The notes under the pieces are model-generated. The model had not been told where the DNA came from. It saw nothing but the letters and a program-made list of their open reading frames with translations, and did no database searches. Shown piece by piece: positions 51,783-64,000 of a stretch of DNA of 64,000 bases. Origin of the DNA: Pogonophryne albipinna. Its lineage: Eukaryota > Chordata > Actinopteri > Perciformes > Artedidraconidae. The first letter of the stretch is position 1. Each line of letters opens with the position of its first letter. The stretch lies in contig CM053243.1 of NCBI GenBank assembly GCA_028583405.1, forward strand, positions 34,685,420 through 34,749,419, written 5' to 3'. Made by a program: the position numbers and the translations under genes.

Positions 51783-53498
51783 CAGGGTTCATACACTTTT
51801 TCACCAATGATTTTCAATGACTTTTCAATGACTTCTCCATGATCTTTACCTAATTTTCCATGACCGAAAAAGATTACTCTTTCTCAGCGGTACCACTGAA
51901 AATGGTTTATTTTAACATGGAACAGGAAAATAAGGTCTGCATATGAAACATGTTGTGCCTATCTAAAACAAATCAAATAGTAGGCTTACTAGCTTCTACA
52001 CGCTGAAGCAACTGTAGTCAGGGAGGCAAACTCATCAGGTATGAAAAAGGTGACAAGGATCCGAGCCCCCCGACCCCACGGAATATCGGCTTTAAAATGA
52101 GGAATAACAGATGATTTTAGCAGTCAGAACAACTAAAGCAGCAGTGGTAATAATAACAGAAACGCTAAAGCGTCACATCTAATAGAAATATATAAAATCA
52201 TTCATTTTAATTGTGTAGCAGTCAGTTTATAATTTTGGCAGCACTGTTGAGCATTTTGAAAATGTATTTTCATGCCTCTGTGCAAGGCTTAGTCTTTCTA
52301 TCTGTATAGCCACTGGTGTAAAGTAACTAAGTTCATAAACTCAACAAGTACTATACTTGGGTAAAATGTTGACATACTTTTGACTTTACTTAAGTATTTC
52401 AATGTTTTGCTACTTTGTTATTTTACTCCTCTACAGTTCAGAGGTAAATGGTGTACTACTCCACTACATGTATTAATACCTTTAGTTACTTCACAGATCT
52501 GGATGAGTGATGTGAAATATAATCAAGTGTTAAATCAGACTTTAGTTCCACCTGGAGTAAATCCACAAGCTACCCTGCAGTCTACAAAGTCATTCAAACT
52601 AGCTGCACCTTCACCAGCTTTGAGAACACTTTCATGATCAATCATTATAAAACATATCATATATATTATTCTGAAATGGACCAATCTGCACAATGACTAC
52701 TTTTACTGTCGCTACTTTCACTATATGTTGATGAGAATACTTTTCTACTTTCACTTGAGGAACATTTTGAATGCTGGACTTTTACTGTAACAGAGTATTC
52801 CTAGGCTCTGGTACTTCTACTTTTACTCAAGTACAAGATCTGAGTACTTCTACTTTTACTCAAGTACAAGATCTATACTTAATACAACCTCTGTTTATAG
52901 CCTATGAAAAAAACTATTAGAAAACGAAGGCTAAAGCTAACGTTAACAGATAGTGACAATGTATGCTAGCTGGCTAGCTCAACGATTCCTATTATTATAT
53001 ATATTATATATTATATTTTTATTATTATTATACGATAATATTGCGACAGAAAAACGTTTCAGTTTACATCACGCTCTGCCGCTCTGCTCTGAACACCTGA
53101 ACGGCCCGTTCTAACAGCTGTTCACCAGCGGTGCAGTCTGTGCCACTCTGGACCGCACAGCTACTGCTAACGAACGCACCGTAGATAATGTAGCTGACCC
53201 TCATCGCGGAGCAGCAGAGTTCAGCCGACAGGCAGGAAGACTCGAGCATACAGCTCGCGCTTCATATATTAAAAAATAACACCATGCGCGTCATGATGGC
53301 ACATAACAGCTCACGACCGCAGATTATTTCGGCGATTAGATTAAATGTAAATTATATTTGACGCAACTTTAGTTACATTTCCATGACTTTTCCAAAACTT
53401 TGGGAAAAATATTGTTTTCCATAACTTTTCCAGGGCCTGGAATTTGCATTTTGAATTTCCATGACTTTTCCAGGTTTTCAATGACCGTACGAACCCTG
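51783..53498. mobile_element. hAT element with CAGGGTTC ends, copy 2
   Basis: Counterpart of 36191-37906. Confidence 0.72.
52312..52894. mobile_element. Small hAT-like MITE nested at third level, copy 2
   Basis: Counterpart of 36720-37302. It carries most of the single-base differences seen in this stretch (for example tgttttgctac, cagtctacaaag and ctaggctctgg in this copy). Confidence 0.7.
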
Positions 53499-54323
53499 TA
53501 TTTTACTAATCACTCCCCCCTCAAATGGAAATATGTGTTTACATAAATGGTGACTAAACCGTTTGAGACCCACAGAGAACTTAGACTAAGTTAACTATCT
53601 AAACACTCAGAGTCCTTTACCTCATCTGAGCTGTAGTTATCAGTCTCTCAGTCTGACAGCAGAGGACTCTCCTCCACCTTGTTGACAGCTCATTATATAT
53701 CCGTTAGCGCAGATAGCTAGCACCAGATGCTAACAACAACAATACACGTAACCGGTGCGCGCGCTTTCTCTCTCGCTCGCGCCACACACACACACCCTCC
53801 CGAGCTTGAATGACACACAGAGACCAATCGAGCGCATTAGTGTATGATCTGTATGAAAGTTGCCATGTCAGCAGGCTACATCATGTAGACAGCCAGTCAC
53901 ACTCTGTGAGGCAGAGTCAGACCCACATTTGCGCAGCGTTGCGTTCACAATACATACAAAAAAAAAATCCTCAGACCAGCAGGCCACTTAAGGCCAGTCT
54001 GGGCCTGCGATGCATTTAAGCTAATGAGCCATAAGCAGTGGTGTAGTGGGGATTTTTTTACTGGGGGGACTATTTTAATTAGGTCATCCTAAACAATGCC
54101 ACACAAGTGCGCACGCGCGCAGTGCACTCACAACACGGGCAGACAGGTCCACAGAAACTACCGGTATGCTTAGTCCTACTTTAGTTACTGTACTGCAAAA
54201 AGCAGACAGCGCTGCGCTCAACACACACAGACTCAAAACCATGGACACACTGGCACATAAGTTACATAAACAATTTATAGGCCTACATTGCACAAGCTAC
54301 AGTTTGCAACTAAGCAGACAGCT

Positions 54324-54536
<213 letters not shown>

Positions 54537-54704
54537 AAATCTATTTAAAACTCATAACAAAAAAACAAAATTCCCAAAGTTGTCCTGAAATTAACTTATT
54601 AAATAAACGAAACGAAAAATATAGCCTACTTATGCAAACAACATTTTGAAATTATTCTGATTAGGCCTAGCCTACATTGCAAATAAGCAGACAGCGCTGC
54701 TTTT

Positions 54705-55113
<409 letters not shown>

Positions 55114-55519
55114 ATCTTTAGGCGGCTCTTCTGATGATGTAGTACAATAGTAGCAGCTTCACTTGTAGCTTCGGTGCTGCTAGCCTCTTTATATTCTTTT
55201 TAGAAAAGAAGTCAAGTAAAAAAATTTTGCCTGCCATTATAGAGCTTTTTCGTTAGCATTATTGAGGGAAAGAGCTGCCGCAAAATCGCCGTGGGTGTGT
55301 CACTGACGAATCATCGTTTTTTAAGGAAATCGTTTTTATTTTTTATTATAATTACTGTGAAATGTATTATGTTTTTGTCATTATTACAACAAATACACAC
55401 TTGCAACTGATAACACTGGCAATGATTTTATATTTATTAGACTATTAAAAAAAAGATCCAAATAAGTGAGGGTACGGCGTACCCCCGCGTCCAACGCCCA
55501 CTAAACCACTGGCCATAAG

Positions 55520-57752
55520 ACTAGTGATTAACATGATTTGCATTTGTCATATTTTTTCTAAATTCCTTGGCTACTTTCTTGATTGAAAAAAAAGGGAAGC
55601 CAGAAGATGGATTCATGCTTTGTGATGAAACGTATGTTTTATGTTTAAGAATGATTTGTGCAACATTTTATTTCATTCCATGTCTCACAATTGTCACATT
55701 AACTTCTCAATTATTTTGAGTAAATCAGTTTGAGAGTCGGGTTAGACAGGCGAGGGAGACAGTGAGGATTGAGATGGAGACATGTCTGGGAGCTCTGACT
55801 ATCCCAGATAACACAATCATTTAATTTTCTGTTCTGCAGCACAGTGAATATTATTCATCTGAATGGAGTGAGCTGCGTTCACACCCAGGGAGAAAGAAAT
55901 GAATGGTTTTCAGAATACTGAAAGAATTTCTCAATAGAGTCTTAGTTTGCAAAGTACAGCAAAGTATTGCACCCAGATATAGTCTGTGGTACAGTTGCGT
56001 AATAACTAGTTTATAATTCAACCCCCTGCAAGCTATCAGGCTATGTTTAAGGTTGCTAACATGTGATTTTAAGATATTTCTGGTGGGAAAAAAGACTTAA
56101 AGATTAGGCCTAAGGCAGTTACGTGACTGACATTTTGCTTAAGTTCAAGTGTAATGATTGGTGTGAAAGAGGTGACGGGAATGAAAGTACAATTTTTATA
56201 ATTTGAACACAACATATGATTGGCGTAATGCTTTAAAGTATTACATGTATGAATGAATGTGTCAGCAAGAGCAAGTAAGATGTTCAGCCAACACACCCAA
56301 GGCAAATAATGTGCAAAATATATCAAAGCATGTTAGAAAGATCGAGGCAGATCGGAGAAAAAATAATTACTACCTATGCCTTAGGTAGCTGCCCAGCAAG
56401 AATGCGTTCATTGGGTTGAATCACATTTACTGTAGACTGGGTATTAAAACGAGAAAATATATCCCCCAACTTCTTATATTCCAATATTGCTCTTACAAAT
56501 GTTTAAATAAGTTATCCACAGTTCTTGAAAAAAGACAGCAAAGACCAGCTCTAGTGTCAAGTTCACATATGCTCACACAACCGGAAAACACACTGCAGTG
56601 TACAGTACAAATCCTCAGCATCCATCTTCCACAGGGGAAAGTATTGGCTTTCAACTCTGACGGTTTGCCTCTGTTCAGAGACTCGGGTCAGGAACGATTC
56701 TTCATTGATATGCTTCACCTACCACTGTGAGTTACACAAAATCTATGATTCGCTTTGCCTCTTACCATGAGTTCATCTTTAATATATGTTTTTATAGATA
56801 TTTAAAAGTTATTCCAACTGTATTCTATAATGCTAGATCTGCGCTTCTATAGGGAATTGGATAATTTGCGCTGCTGAAAGGCAAGGCCATGTAAATACAT
56901 TTTAAGTTACCGTGCTTAAGTAGTTTCACCCATCAACGGTCAAGAGAGGTGACTGCGAAGCATCAGACATTTTAAACTGATCCCTGGTGCCTGATCTTTC
57001 AGGGTTAGGTAGGCTGTGGAAATTAAACCCCACACTCTGGATGTGACCTCTTCAAAAACCCTTAATGGAGGCCACCCAACAGTTAATCCTAAAGTTAAAT
57101 CCTCATGTCAAAACCGAGCAAAAGGGATTTATGGTAGATCTGGCTGAAGCCCGGGACAGTCGTCTGTTGATGTTGCTGCACAGATATAACCGGCATGCAG
57201 TAAAAAACGATTTAAATTTTAAAACCTAAAGACAAAGGGATGGAATTTTGAAATGACATAGAGACACTCTCCAGATATGAGCAGGTCCTACTGTGAATAA
57301 AAAAAAGCTAACATGCAACGTATTAATATTGAAATGTATTGTAAATAAAATCCTGAAAGTTTTACTTTTTGTTGGAGTAAAAATGTGGGCATATGTATGT
57401 GCAGTGGAAAGAAAGGTCAACTAAGATCAGCAGAGGATGTTAAAAGTGTAAACAAAATAATCTGAGATTGTGAAAAACAAAATGTAAATAATAATAATGG
57501 CATTTTTTATGTTTTGGAATTAGCCTCTCTGTTTTTTGTGTGTAATCCCGGAAAACAGAAGAACCCCTGCTGTTGTTTTAAACACTTCCCATTGTCATTG
57601 GGGATTACTGTAACAACGAGCAAAATGAAACCCACAGATTACACCAAGGAGTTACTTCATAACATTATCTACTGTTGACCTGTATTGTTGAGATTTGTTG
57701 TGAGAGGAAAATAAACCGGATTATGCACCGTTGATTGAACAGGGTAATGCTG
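55520..57752. other. Mostly empty stretch of copy 2 with one exon candidate
   Basis: Counterpart of 39694-41926; only the exon-like segment at 56635-56726 stands out. Confidence 0.55.
56635..56726 (+). CDS. Candidate single coding exon of unknown gene, copy 2
   Basis: Counterpart of 40809-40900 with the same acceptor and donor and an identical predicted peptide; the single change, gac to gat, is silent. The protein is not recognised. Confidence 0.35.
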
Positions 57753-58861
57753 TTAAGCACCATCCCCCCGGTACCGGGGGGAAAAACGCGTCAACTGCAG
57801 GAAACAGCGTCTGAGGGCTTCTTAATATTTAATAAACTAAGAATGTTTTATTTCCATGTAACGGGAAGAAACTCAGCTAACTGATATTTTTATTTTTTTT
57901 TGCAAAAAAAAACACAAAGCTAACGCCGAGCCTCTGAATTGGCTACGAGCGAAAAAATCTTAAGGCTGTTAGCACAGAACTCTAGCTATATTGATCGATA
58001 TACTTATCATCACTGAGCGATCAGAACTCGTGACAGAGGAAGCAAATACAGACAACACACGAGTAGCTTTAGGTAGCAAAACACGGAGATATGCTCACCT
58101 TAGCTGTTATTCTGATTAAAAGTCGTGTTCAATGGCATCAAAACGAGATAAAACGCGGCTGAAGGTTAATCCATAGGTTATAGCAATGTGTCTGTCACTT
58201 TGAAAAAATTATTGATAATCCATAATTCCATTTTTATGCAAAAATCGGAGAAGAAAAATGTGCTGCTAATGGTAGCCACCAGAGGTTAGCGCAGCTTCCG
58301 GCTTTTCTATGCGTCTCTCTCACTCCTTATTTTGTAACCTGTGTGTGTATGTGGAACTTTCCCTCGATTCCATTGGCTCTAGCGGTTAAAAAGAGATGTC
58401 AATCAGCAAAATCGACAAAGGGGGTTCAGAGATATGGAAAATCCACCCAAATGACCCCAGAAGTGGGTTTGTTTTGCTAAACCTCTCTAAAAAGGTCAAA
58501 TGTCACTTGTTTTGTATCAATCTTGATACAGGGTACTTATTATATGTTGTACTTTGGATTCCTAAAGCTTTTAGTCTACCTTACCATCATCCAAGGGTAG
58601 TTTTCACTATAAGTAAAAAATAATTTTGGACGGACACTATAATTTACAGTTTTTTACAATGTTCAATCTGAATTTTCTTTAAAATAAAAAAGATCTATAT
58701 TGATTCTGACTTTTCTACATCCAACTCACAGGTTTATCATTACTTTGAGAAAAAAGATTATTAATTTTCCCCTTTTAGATGTGTAGTTATGGTCATTTGT
58801 TCTGGAAATGTCATTTTCGAGCCTGAGACCTGAAAAACAGGCTCAGGGCTAAACTGGTTAA
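57753..58861 (+). mobile_element. piggyBac-family element C, copy 2 (complete)
   Basis: TTAA at 57753-57756 and 58858-58861. The right end, gggctaaactggttaa, preceded by cctgaaaaacaggc, is the inverse of the left end of elements A and B. No transposase exons. A 75-codon frame (58396-58623) corresponds to the conserved frame in A and B. This copy shows what lies beyond the gap in copy 1. Confidence 0.85.
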
Positions 58862-60112
58862 AAGCCTAGACCGTACAAGGGACACTGAACATTTGGTGCT
58901 GTTTTACTTTAATTCAGTGGTTCAATAAATAATGATCTACACAAAAGTAACAAAGTAACAATAGTGCTGTCAGATCAAAATATGGTTTAATTTGTTGTAA
59001 TTTGTAACGGTTTTCAAAGGGGAATGTTTGAATTTTGTGTTGATCAGATCAGAAAACACTAAGAGAGATTTTGTATTTTGTTGTGGCCTTTGGATGACGA
59101 GTTGCTTTTGCCCCACTGTATAAACATTTAGATTATTCCTGATTAGGCATCAAATGTGAGTGTTGTAATAACAATGTGTATTGCGAAATTATTAGATATG
59201 AACAAAGACACTAGGATGAACAAAAAGCAGGACACATCAAAAAGGACAATTCAGATATAAGCAGCGATAATAACTTGTATCGTTAAGGTGAGGGTCAGTC
59301 ACTTTACTGCCCTTACCAGGCTTCTGACAATTTGGCTAGTTAATAAAGTGTTGCCCTATAAAATCCTAAAAGGAATTATCTTTGTTGTATCAAATCAATC
59401 ATAAAACATTTTGAAATGTCTTTGCCATCAAAACCTCTTCAACAAACATTCATACTCCAATTAGTAATTTAACTAGCATATTTTAGTATAATACAGCTAA
59501 CTAGACGTCTAAACCACCAATACCCGTCTGTTATACACGGCAGGAATATGCTCAAGTTTTGCTCCAGCCCACTTATTTGCTTGGTTGCAAGAAGCAGATC
59601 TTTCAGCATTCTAAACATGTGGGTGGTGACGGTTCTTATTAACAATGAAGCCCACAGGGCTTACGCTAATAGGATTCTTCCACAAGTCCTTTATCACCTG
59701 TTGAGAGCTACAGTGCGTGGGCGCAGAGAAATAAGCAGAAATATATGCCTACCTGCTGCTAGACCCCGGTGGCCATCATCTCACTGACAGAATAAGACAT
59801 CACAGCAGCCTCCTAGGAGCAGAGGAGGGGGTGCAGGACCTTCAGAAACATTCAAAAACCATGTGATTTCAAAACCAGATATGGTGTTTCGACATATATT
59901 ATCACAGGTCAATCATTACAGCTGTACAGATCATTCTTTCTTTTTTTTAGAGGATAACATAAGGTCATAATATATCAGGACATGAGGACATTCAAAGACA
60001 CATGATAAAACAGTTTGCATAAAATAAATCAACAATAGAAGCATGGCTTTATTTCATATAGTTATGAAGGCCTTTAAGAAAAAACTAAGCTACTTCCCAT
60101 GTTGTGTTCCAC
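58862..60112. other. Intergenic, nothing recognised
   Basis: AT-rich, no gene, element end or RNA gene recognised. Confidence 0.55.
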
Positions 60113-60360
60113 CAGCACAGTCTCTGACAGTTATGCGGCTTTAACACCAGCGCTTTTCCCTTTCTAGCTCCGAGCGGGAGCTTTTCTGGTTCAGCTCCGG
60201 TTTCCCTTTTCTGCTCCCGCTCTGTTCACACCGCCCAGAGCTGCCGCTGCTGCGTCACGACGTCACCGTTTACGTGCCTGCTTCATAAAATCCAAACCGC
60301 GCGGATATCCCTCACATCGACAACAACAAATCTGACAGGAATTAACTAGGAGCAGAGAAA
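60113..60360. repeat. GC-rich unassigned repeat-like segment
   Basis: Repeated phrases built on agctccg and gctcccgctctgttcacacc, as in some fish MITEs. Only one side is visible and no target duplication was found; it may also be the very start of the LINE leader. Confidence 0.3.
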
Positions 60361-60520
60361 TTATCATTATCATTCCGCTGTCATTGGAGGCAGTCGCAAT
60401 TTCTACAGGCTCGCACTACCTGTTAGCATCTGGCATCTGTTAGCATCTAGCTCTCCTGCTTACAAACTTTTAGCCATCCCTGCTTATACAAGTAGTAGTT
60501 TTAGTTGTCTGCAATCTGCC

Positions 60521-60745
60521 GAGGCCTACTCCCACCTGTCGAGTACGGCTGTACTGAGGTGTTTTTCCTCCGGAGACGTCGCGAAGAGACGGAGCGGCTC
60601 CACCTGTTGCTGCCTGCGATCTGCGATCTGCGATCTACGGAGGCCTGCTCCCACCTGTAGAATACGGCTGTACTGGAGAGGTTTTTACCCCGGAGTCGTC
60701 GCGGAGAGACGGAGTGGATCCACGCTTCGGGCTTGGCCTGCTTCC
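60521..60745 (+). repeat. ~119-bp direct repeats in LINE leader
   Basis: gaggcctactcccacctgt at 60521 recurs as gaggcctgctcccacctgt at 60640. Both are followed by acggctgtactg, then cggag(a/t)cgtcgcg and agagacggag. Degenerate pieces (cctgctt.caccgg, ggcctgctttc) continue to about 60850, and a small (ctgcgat)3 run lies at about 60614-60635. Such tandem 5' units act as internal promoters in some LINEs. Confidence 0.8.
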
Positions 60746-60957
60746 ACCGGGCGTGTGCTGCGGTACGGAGGAGGATTTTACCACCGCTGGGGCCTGCTTT
60801 CCACCTGTCCTGGTTCTGCGGTTGCAGAGGCCTGCTTTCACCCCGGGGATACCACGGAGGGACCGGCGCGCTTCCACCCTGCTGTTTTCGCCTGTCCTTT
60901 GCTGCTGTGCTGATTTGGTCCAGGAACATCGCGGATACTGTGTGCTGGTCTGGGAAA

Positions 60958-61245
60958 ATGGCCCATATCGGGATTCTGCTGTGCCTGTTAACTGTTTTGG
61001 ACTATGAGAAGATCTCTAGTCATTCTGAGGAGTCTACTGGATTCAGGTCTGTTCTGCCACCCGCAGTGGGCATCCCCTGCAAAGGTTCGGATGTGTTGCT
61101 CAAACAATTACCGGTTGCCTTGTCACAGTCAATCTGCTCGACAAAATATGTTTGTCTTTTTTGTTTTCCTGCGATGATGGTTCTTCAGGACTGCTTCTTA
61201 AGCTCAAATCACGCTCTCGCAGACTTTTCCGGTGTTTCTAAATAA
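60958..61245 (+). CDS. LINE upstream ORF, 95 codons
   Basis: Starts at an ATG in a favourable context (gggaaaatgg) and ends at TAA 61243-61245. The N-terminus MAHIGILLCLLTVLDYEK is hydrophobic, signal-peptide-like; the rest has Ser-rich and Cys-containing segments without a recognised domain. No RNA-binding or zinc-knuckle motif of a classical ORF1 is visible. The frame is the same as ORF2 and was already open from 60733. It may be a short ORF1 or the start of a single polyprotein cut by the stop. The function is unknown. Confidence 0.45.
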   Translation: MAHIGILLCLLTVLDYEKISSHSEESTGFRSVLPPAVGIPCKGSDVLLKQLPVALSQSICSTKYVCLFCFPAMMVLQDCFLSSNHALADFSGVSK

Positions 61246-64000
61246 GATGACAATGTATGTGTGTCGTTTAAGAGGAAAATATGCCTGTTTTTTTTGTTGT
61301 TATTACTGTCAGGAAATGTACAACCTAACCCTGGTCCGCCCAGTAGTAGTAGTCAGATCGCTACTCCTGCTGATTTTAAAGCTAGGTCTGGGTTGGGTTT
61401 CATCCACTTGAATGTGCGCAGTCTGTTAGGTAAACTAGATTGTGTCCGTATCTGGGCGAGCTCAACTGATGCTGATGTCATTGTTTTATCAGAAACCTGG
61501 CTAAACAAATCTATTTTGGCCTCTGACATTGCCTTAAATGGTTTTAATGTGTATCGTACCGACCGGCCTAATAAAGGTGTTGGCGTTGCCATTTATGTTA
61601 AGAATAAGTTCAGTGTAACCACATTAGTTTCCAAATCGATCAGGAAGCAATTTGAATTTTTAGCCATAAATATAGAAGTGGCAAAGGGTCAACAGGTCAT
61701 GGTGGTGGGCTGTTACAGACCCCCCTCAGCTGTCAAAGACTCCTTATCTTCACTAGCAAATCTTTTATCACAACTAGACTACAAGGAAATAGTGCTACTT
61801 GGAGATTTTAACTGGGACTGGTTAACTGCAGTGTCAGAGGATTTTAAAAACCTTTGTATCTCTTTAAATGTTACTCAGATTGTGGACAGTCCTACTCGCC
61901 CTAATATTAAGTCCCCTAATAAATCCTCCCTAATTGATCTCATTTTAACTAATGTTCCCCATAAATATTCATCTGTGGGAGTATTTGCAAATGATTTGAG
62001 TGATCACTGTGTTGTAGCCACAATTAGGGACACTAAGGTCCAAAAGGTTAAACCTCGGATTAGTATTAAGAGGGACAAAAAACATTTTGTGGAGCAGGGT
62101 TTTGTGCATGATCTGTTTGATTTTGATTGGGGTAAAATCGATCTGTGTGCTGATGTAGAAACCGCATGGTCTTATTTTTATCTTGGTTTTATGAAGATCA
62201 TTTATAGACATGCACCCCTGCGTAAATTTAGAGTAAAGGGACGAGACAATCCTTGGTTTTCTGCTAATCTGTCCAGTCTCCTTCATGAGAGAAACAAGGC
62301 CTGGGCAAAGGCTAGGAATTCAGGCTCAGAGGTAGAATGGCTGCGTTTTAGGCAGCTAAGGAATAGCTTCACATCGCAAATCAAGAGTGCAAAATCAAAG
62401 TATTATCTGTCAGTTACCACAAAGAATCTGAATAATCCTGGAAAATGTTGGAAAGCCATTAAATCGTTATCCACCGGCGATATCCGTAATGAGCTACCTC
62501 CGTGCATTACCACAGCATCTGGCTCTATATCGGACAGGGCTACTATGCTAAATTGCTTTAATGACCATTTTGTGTCCTGTGGTTCTCTATTTGATTCTGC
62601 TACTAACTCTGCTTCTGTGAACACCACAGTCTGTGACTCTGAAAAACGTGTGTTGGAAAACCCCTTTAGTTTTACCCCTTTTACTGTTGATGTTGTTCGT
62701 GAAGCTTTAACCAAGTTAGATCCTAAGAAACCGGCTGGCCCGGACAACGTAGAACCTTTCTTTTTAAAGATAGCTGCAGATTTTATTGCTCCACCTCTCA
62801 CTAATCTTTTTAACCTCTCCCTCAGCACTAACACAATTCCAAAATTGTGGAAGTCAGCGTATGTCCTGCCTTTGCTAAAAGGAGCGGAGGCCACCTTATT
62901 AAATAACTATAGGCCAATCTCTAAGTTGTCAGTTCTGGCTAAGGTTCTTGAACGCTTAGTGAGTGAACAGGTAAAGGTGTTTTTATGTACAAATGACATC
63001 CTGTCTAAACATCAGTCAGGCTTCAGAAAGCAACATAGCACCATCACTGCCACAATGAAAGTGGTGAATGATGTGGCGAGTATTTTAGATAATAAGCAGA
63101 GTTGTGCAGCTCTATTTATTGACCTTTCCAAAGCGCTTGACACCGTCGATCATCACATTTTAAAGCAGAGGCTAGCCAGTATAGGCATGTCCAGCCATGC
63201 AGTGGGGTGGTTTGTAAACTACCTCTCTGAAAGGTCCCAATGTGTTCATTTTGATGGGCTGTCTTCTGAGTGGTTGAACATTGCAAATGGTGTTCCCCAA
63301 GGTTCTGTTTTAGGTCCACTTTTATTCTCCATCTACATCAATAGTTTAGGTGAAAATGTGGATGAAGCTACTTTACATTTTTATGCGGATGATACCGTGA
63401 TGTACTGTGCAGGTCCCTCCATTAAGGAAGCTGGTGTTAAATTACAGGCTGTTTTTAACATTATTCAAACTCAGCTCTCTGAACTAAAGCTTCTTTTAAA
63501 TGTTGAGAAAACCAAGGTAATGCTCTTCTCTAAAGCTAAAAAGACACCAGAGCCTGTTTTAGATATTGTAACTACGCAAGGAATAAAACTTGAAGTGGTT
63601 ACCTGTTACAAATACCTTGGTATCTGGCTTGATGATTGTCTCACTTTTAAACTTCATGTCAATAACCTGCTTAAAAAGCTGAGGGTTAGGCTAGGTTTCT
63701 TCTACAGGAACAAGTCCTGTTTCTCGCTTGAGGCCAGGAAAAGGCTAGTCACTGTGACCTTTTTACCTGTGCTGGACTATGGTGATTTGATGTATATGAA
63801 TGCACCTGCCAATTACCTGAGCAAGTTAGATGCTGCGTATCACAGCGCACTAAGATTTGTGACAAACTGTAAAGCATTAACCCATCACTGTACCCTGTAT
63901 GCAAGGGCTGGTTTGCTTTCATTAACTGTACGGAGGCTCAGTCACTGGTACATTTTTATATACAAAGCCATGTTAGGGAAACTTCCATCTTATATCTGCT
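61246..64000 (+). CDS. LINE ORF2: endonuclease-reverse transcriptase (partial)
   Basis: Protein that nicks genomic DNA and reverse-transcribes the LINE RNA there. I read 918 codons without a stop to the window edge. Counting from the codon after the stop at 61243: a hydrophobic Leu-rich stretch then GNVQPNPGP at 23-31; endonuclease motifs HLNVRSL, SETW (Glu at 83), GDFN at 186-189 and SDH at 252-254; a linker with NPWFSANL; reverse transcriptase with NNYRPIS, HQSGFRK, FIDLSKALDTVDH, GVPQGSVLGPLLF and catalytic YADD at 713-716; then the thumb. No in-frame ATG lies between the stop and the NPGP motif, so initiation is unclear: readthrough, a non-AUG start or translation linked to the upstream ORF. 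The 3' end, with its tail repeats, lies outside the window. Confidence 0.9.
61312..61338 (+). other. 2A-like (ribosome-skipping) motif, altered
   Basis: Encodes GNVQPNPGP. The 2A consensus is D-(V/I)-E-x-N-P-G-P, with skipping between the last Gly and Pro (61335/61336). NPGP and Val are kept, but the conserved Asp reads Asn and the Glu reads Gln, so activity is doubtful. 2A-like sequences at ORF2 starts are established for several non-LTR retrotransposons. Confidence 0.65.

Larger units (their letters stand above)
50737..54007. mobile_element. hAT composite element, copy 2
   Basis: Counterpart of 35145-38415, with the same ends and nested insertions. Confidence 0.65.
60500..64000 (+). mobile_element. 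L2/CR1/Rex1-type LINE, 5' part, runs off window
   Basis: GC-rich leader with direct repeats, a short ORF and a long ORF2 with apurinic-type endonuclease and reverse transcriptase. The protein belongs to the jockey-like group that includes CR1, L2 and Rex1; I cannot choose among them by eye. The 5' limit is uncertain (60360-60510). ORF2 is open to the last base, so the copy may be young and full-length. Confidence 0.88.

Noticed and set aside
60501..60929. 142-codon minus-strand Arg/Ser-rich ORF
   Set aside because: Antisense of the repeated LINE leader.
62403..62894. 163-codon minus-strand ORF
   Set aside because: Antisense shadow of LINE ORF2, which has recognised motifs.

Overview
The window looks like an intergenic, transposon-rich stretch of a teleost fish genome. 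The evidence is the mix of families: a chromodomain Ty3/gypsy element, hAT, piggyBac and Tc1 DNA transposons, short TTAA-flanked elements, an L2/CR1/Rex1-type LINE, solo LTRs and very long (CA)n and (CT)n microsatellites. Transposon genes show spliced, eukaryotic architecture. I recognise no complete host gene. One 92-nt exon-like segment, present twice (40809-40900 and 56635-56726), is the only host-gene candidate. No bacterial-type operons, rRNA or CRISPR are present.

Left part (1-30161). A Ty3/gypsy element (684-5820) has two identical 263-bp LTR segments, but the 5' LTR lacks its first 186 bp and both gag and pol carry breaks. A three-level nest follows. A hAT element (7826-13248, target duplication aaggcaag) contains a second hAT (7859-12097, target duplication gccccaag), which contains a 3.06-kb piggyBac element (8690-11750, TTAA ends). 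The piggyBac keeps two transposase exons on the minus strand, but its catalytic part is gone. Further right are a truncated hAT fragment (14998-15725), a second piggyBac-family copy (15915-17105) and two inverted copies of one TTAA element (17658-18457 and 28768-29614). There are also other short elements and long stretches where I see nothing.

Middle (30162-58861). A 12.8-kb block (30162-42953) is repeated almost exactly as a 13.0-kb block (45743-58778). Between them lie a gap of exactly 1000 N (42955-43954) and about 1.8 kb of other repeats. Both blocks begin precisely at the left end of the same internally deleted Tc1 element. Each then holds, in the same order, a solo LTR, a composite hAT with a nested LTR and two nested elements, a hAT with target duplication gccataag and internal microsatellites, the exon candidate, and a piggyBac-family copy. 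By eye the copies differ at about twenty single bases plus large microsatellite length changes. Either this is a very recent tandem duplication that recombined at Tc1 elements, or two haplotypes were wrongly assembled in tandem.

Right end (58862-64000). After about 1.6 kb with no recognised gene comes the 5' part of a LINE on the plus strand. It has a GC-rich leader with direct repeats, a short upstream ORF (60958-61245), one in-frame stop, then an uninterrupted ORF2 (61246 to beyond 64000) with endonuclease and reverse transcriptase. Near the ORF2 start is an NPGP motif preceded by an altered 2A-like context. This LINE and the gypsy pol are the only long coding regions in the window.
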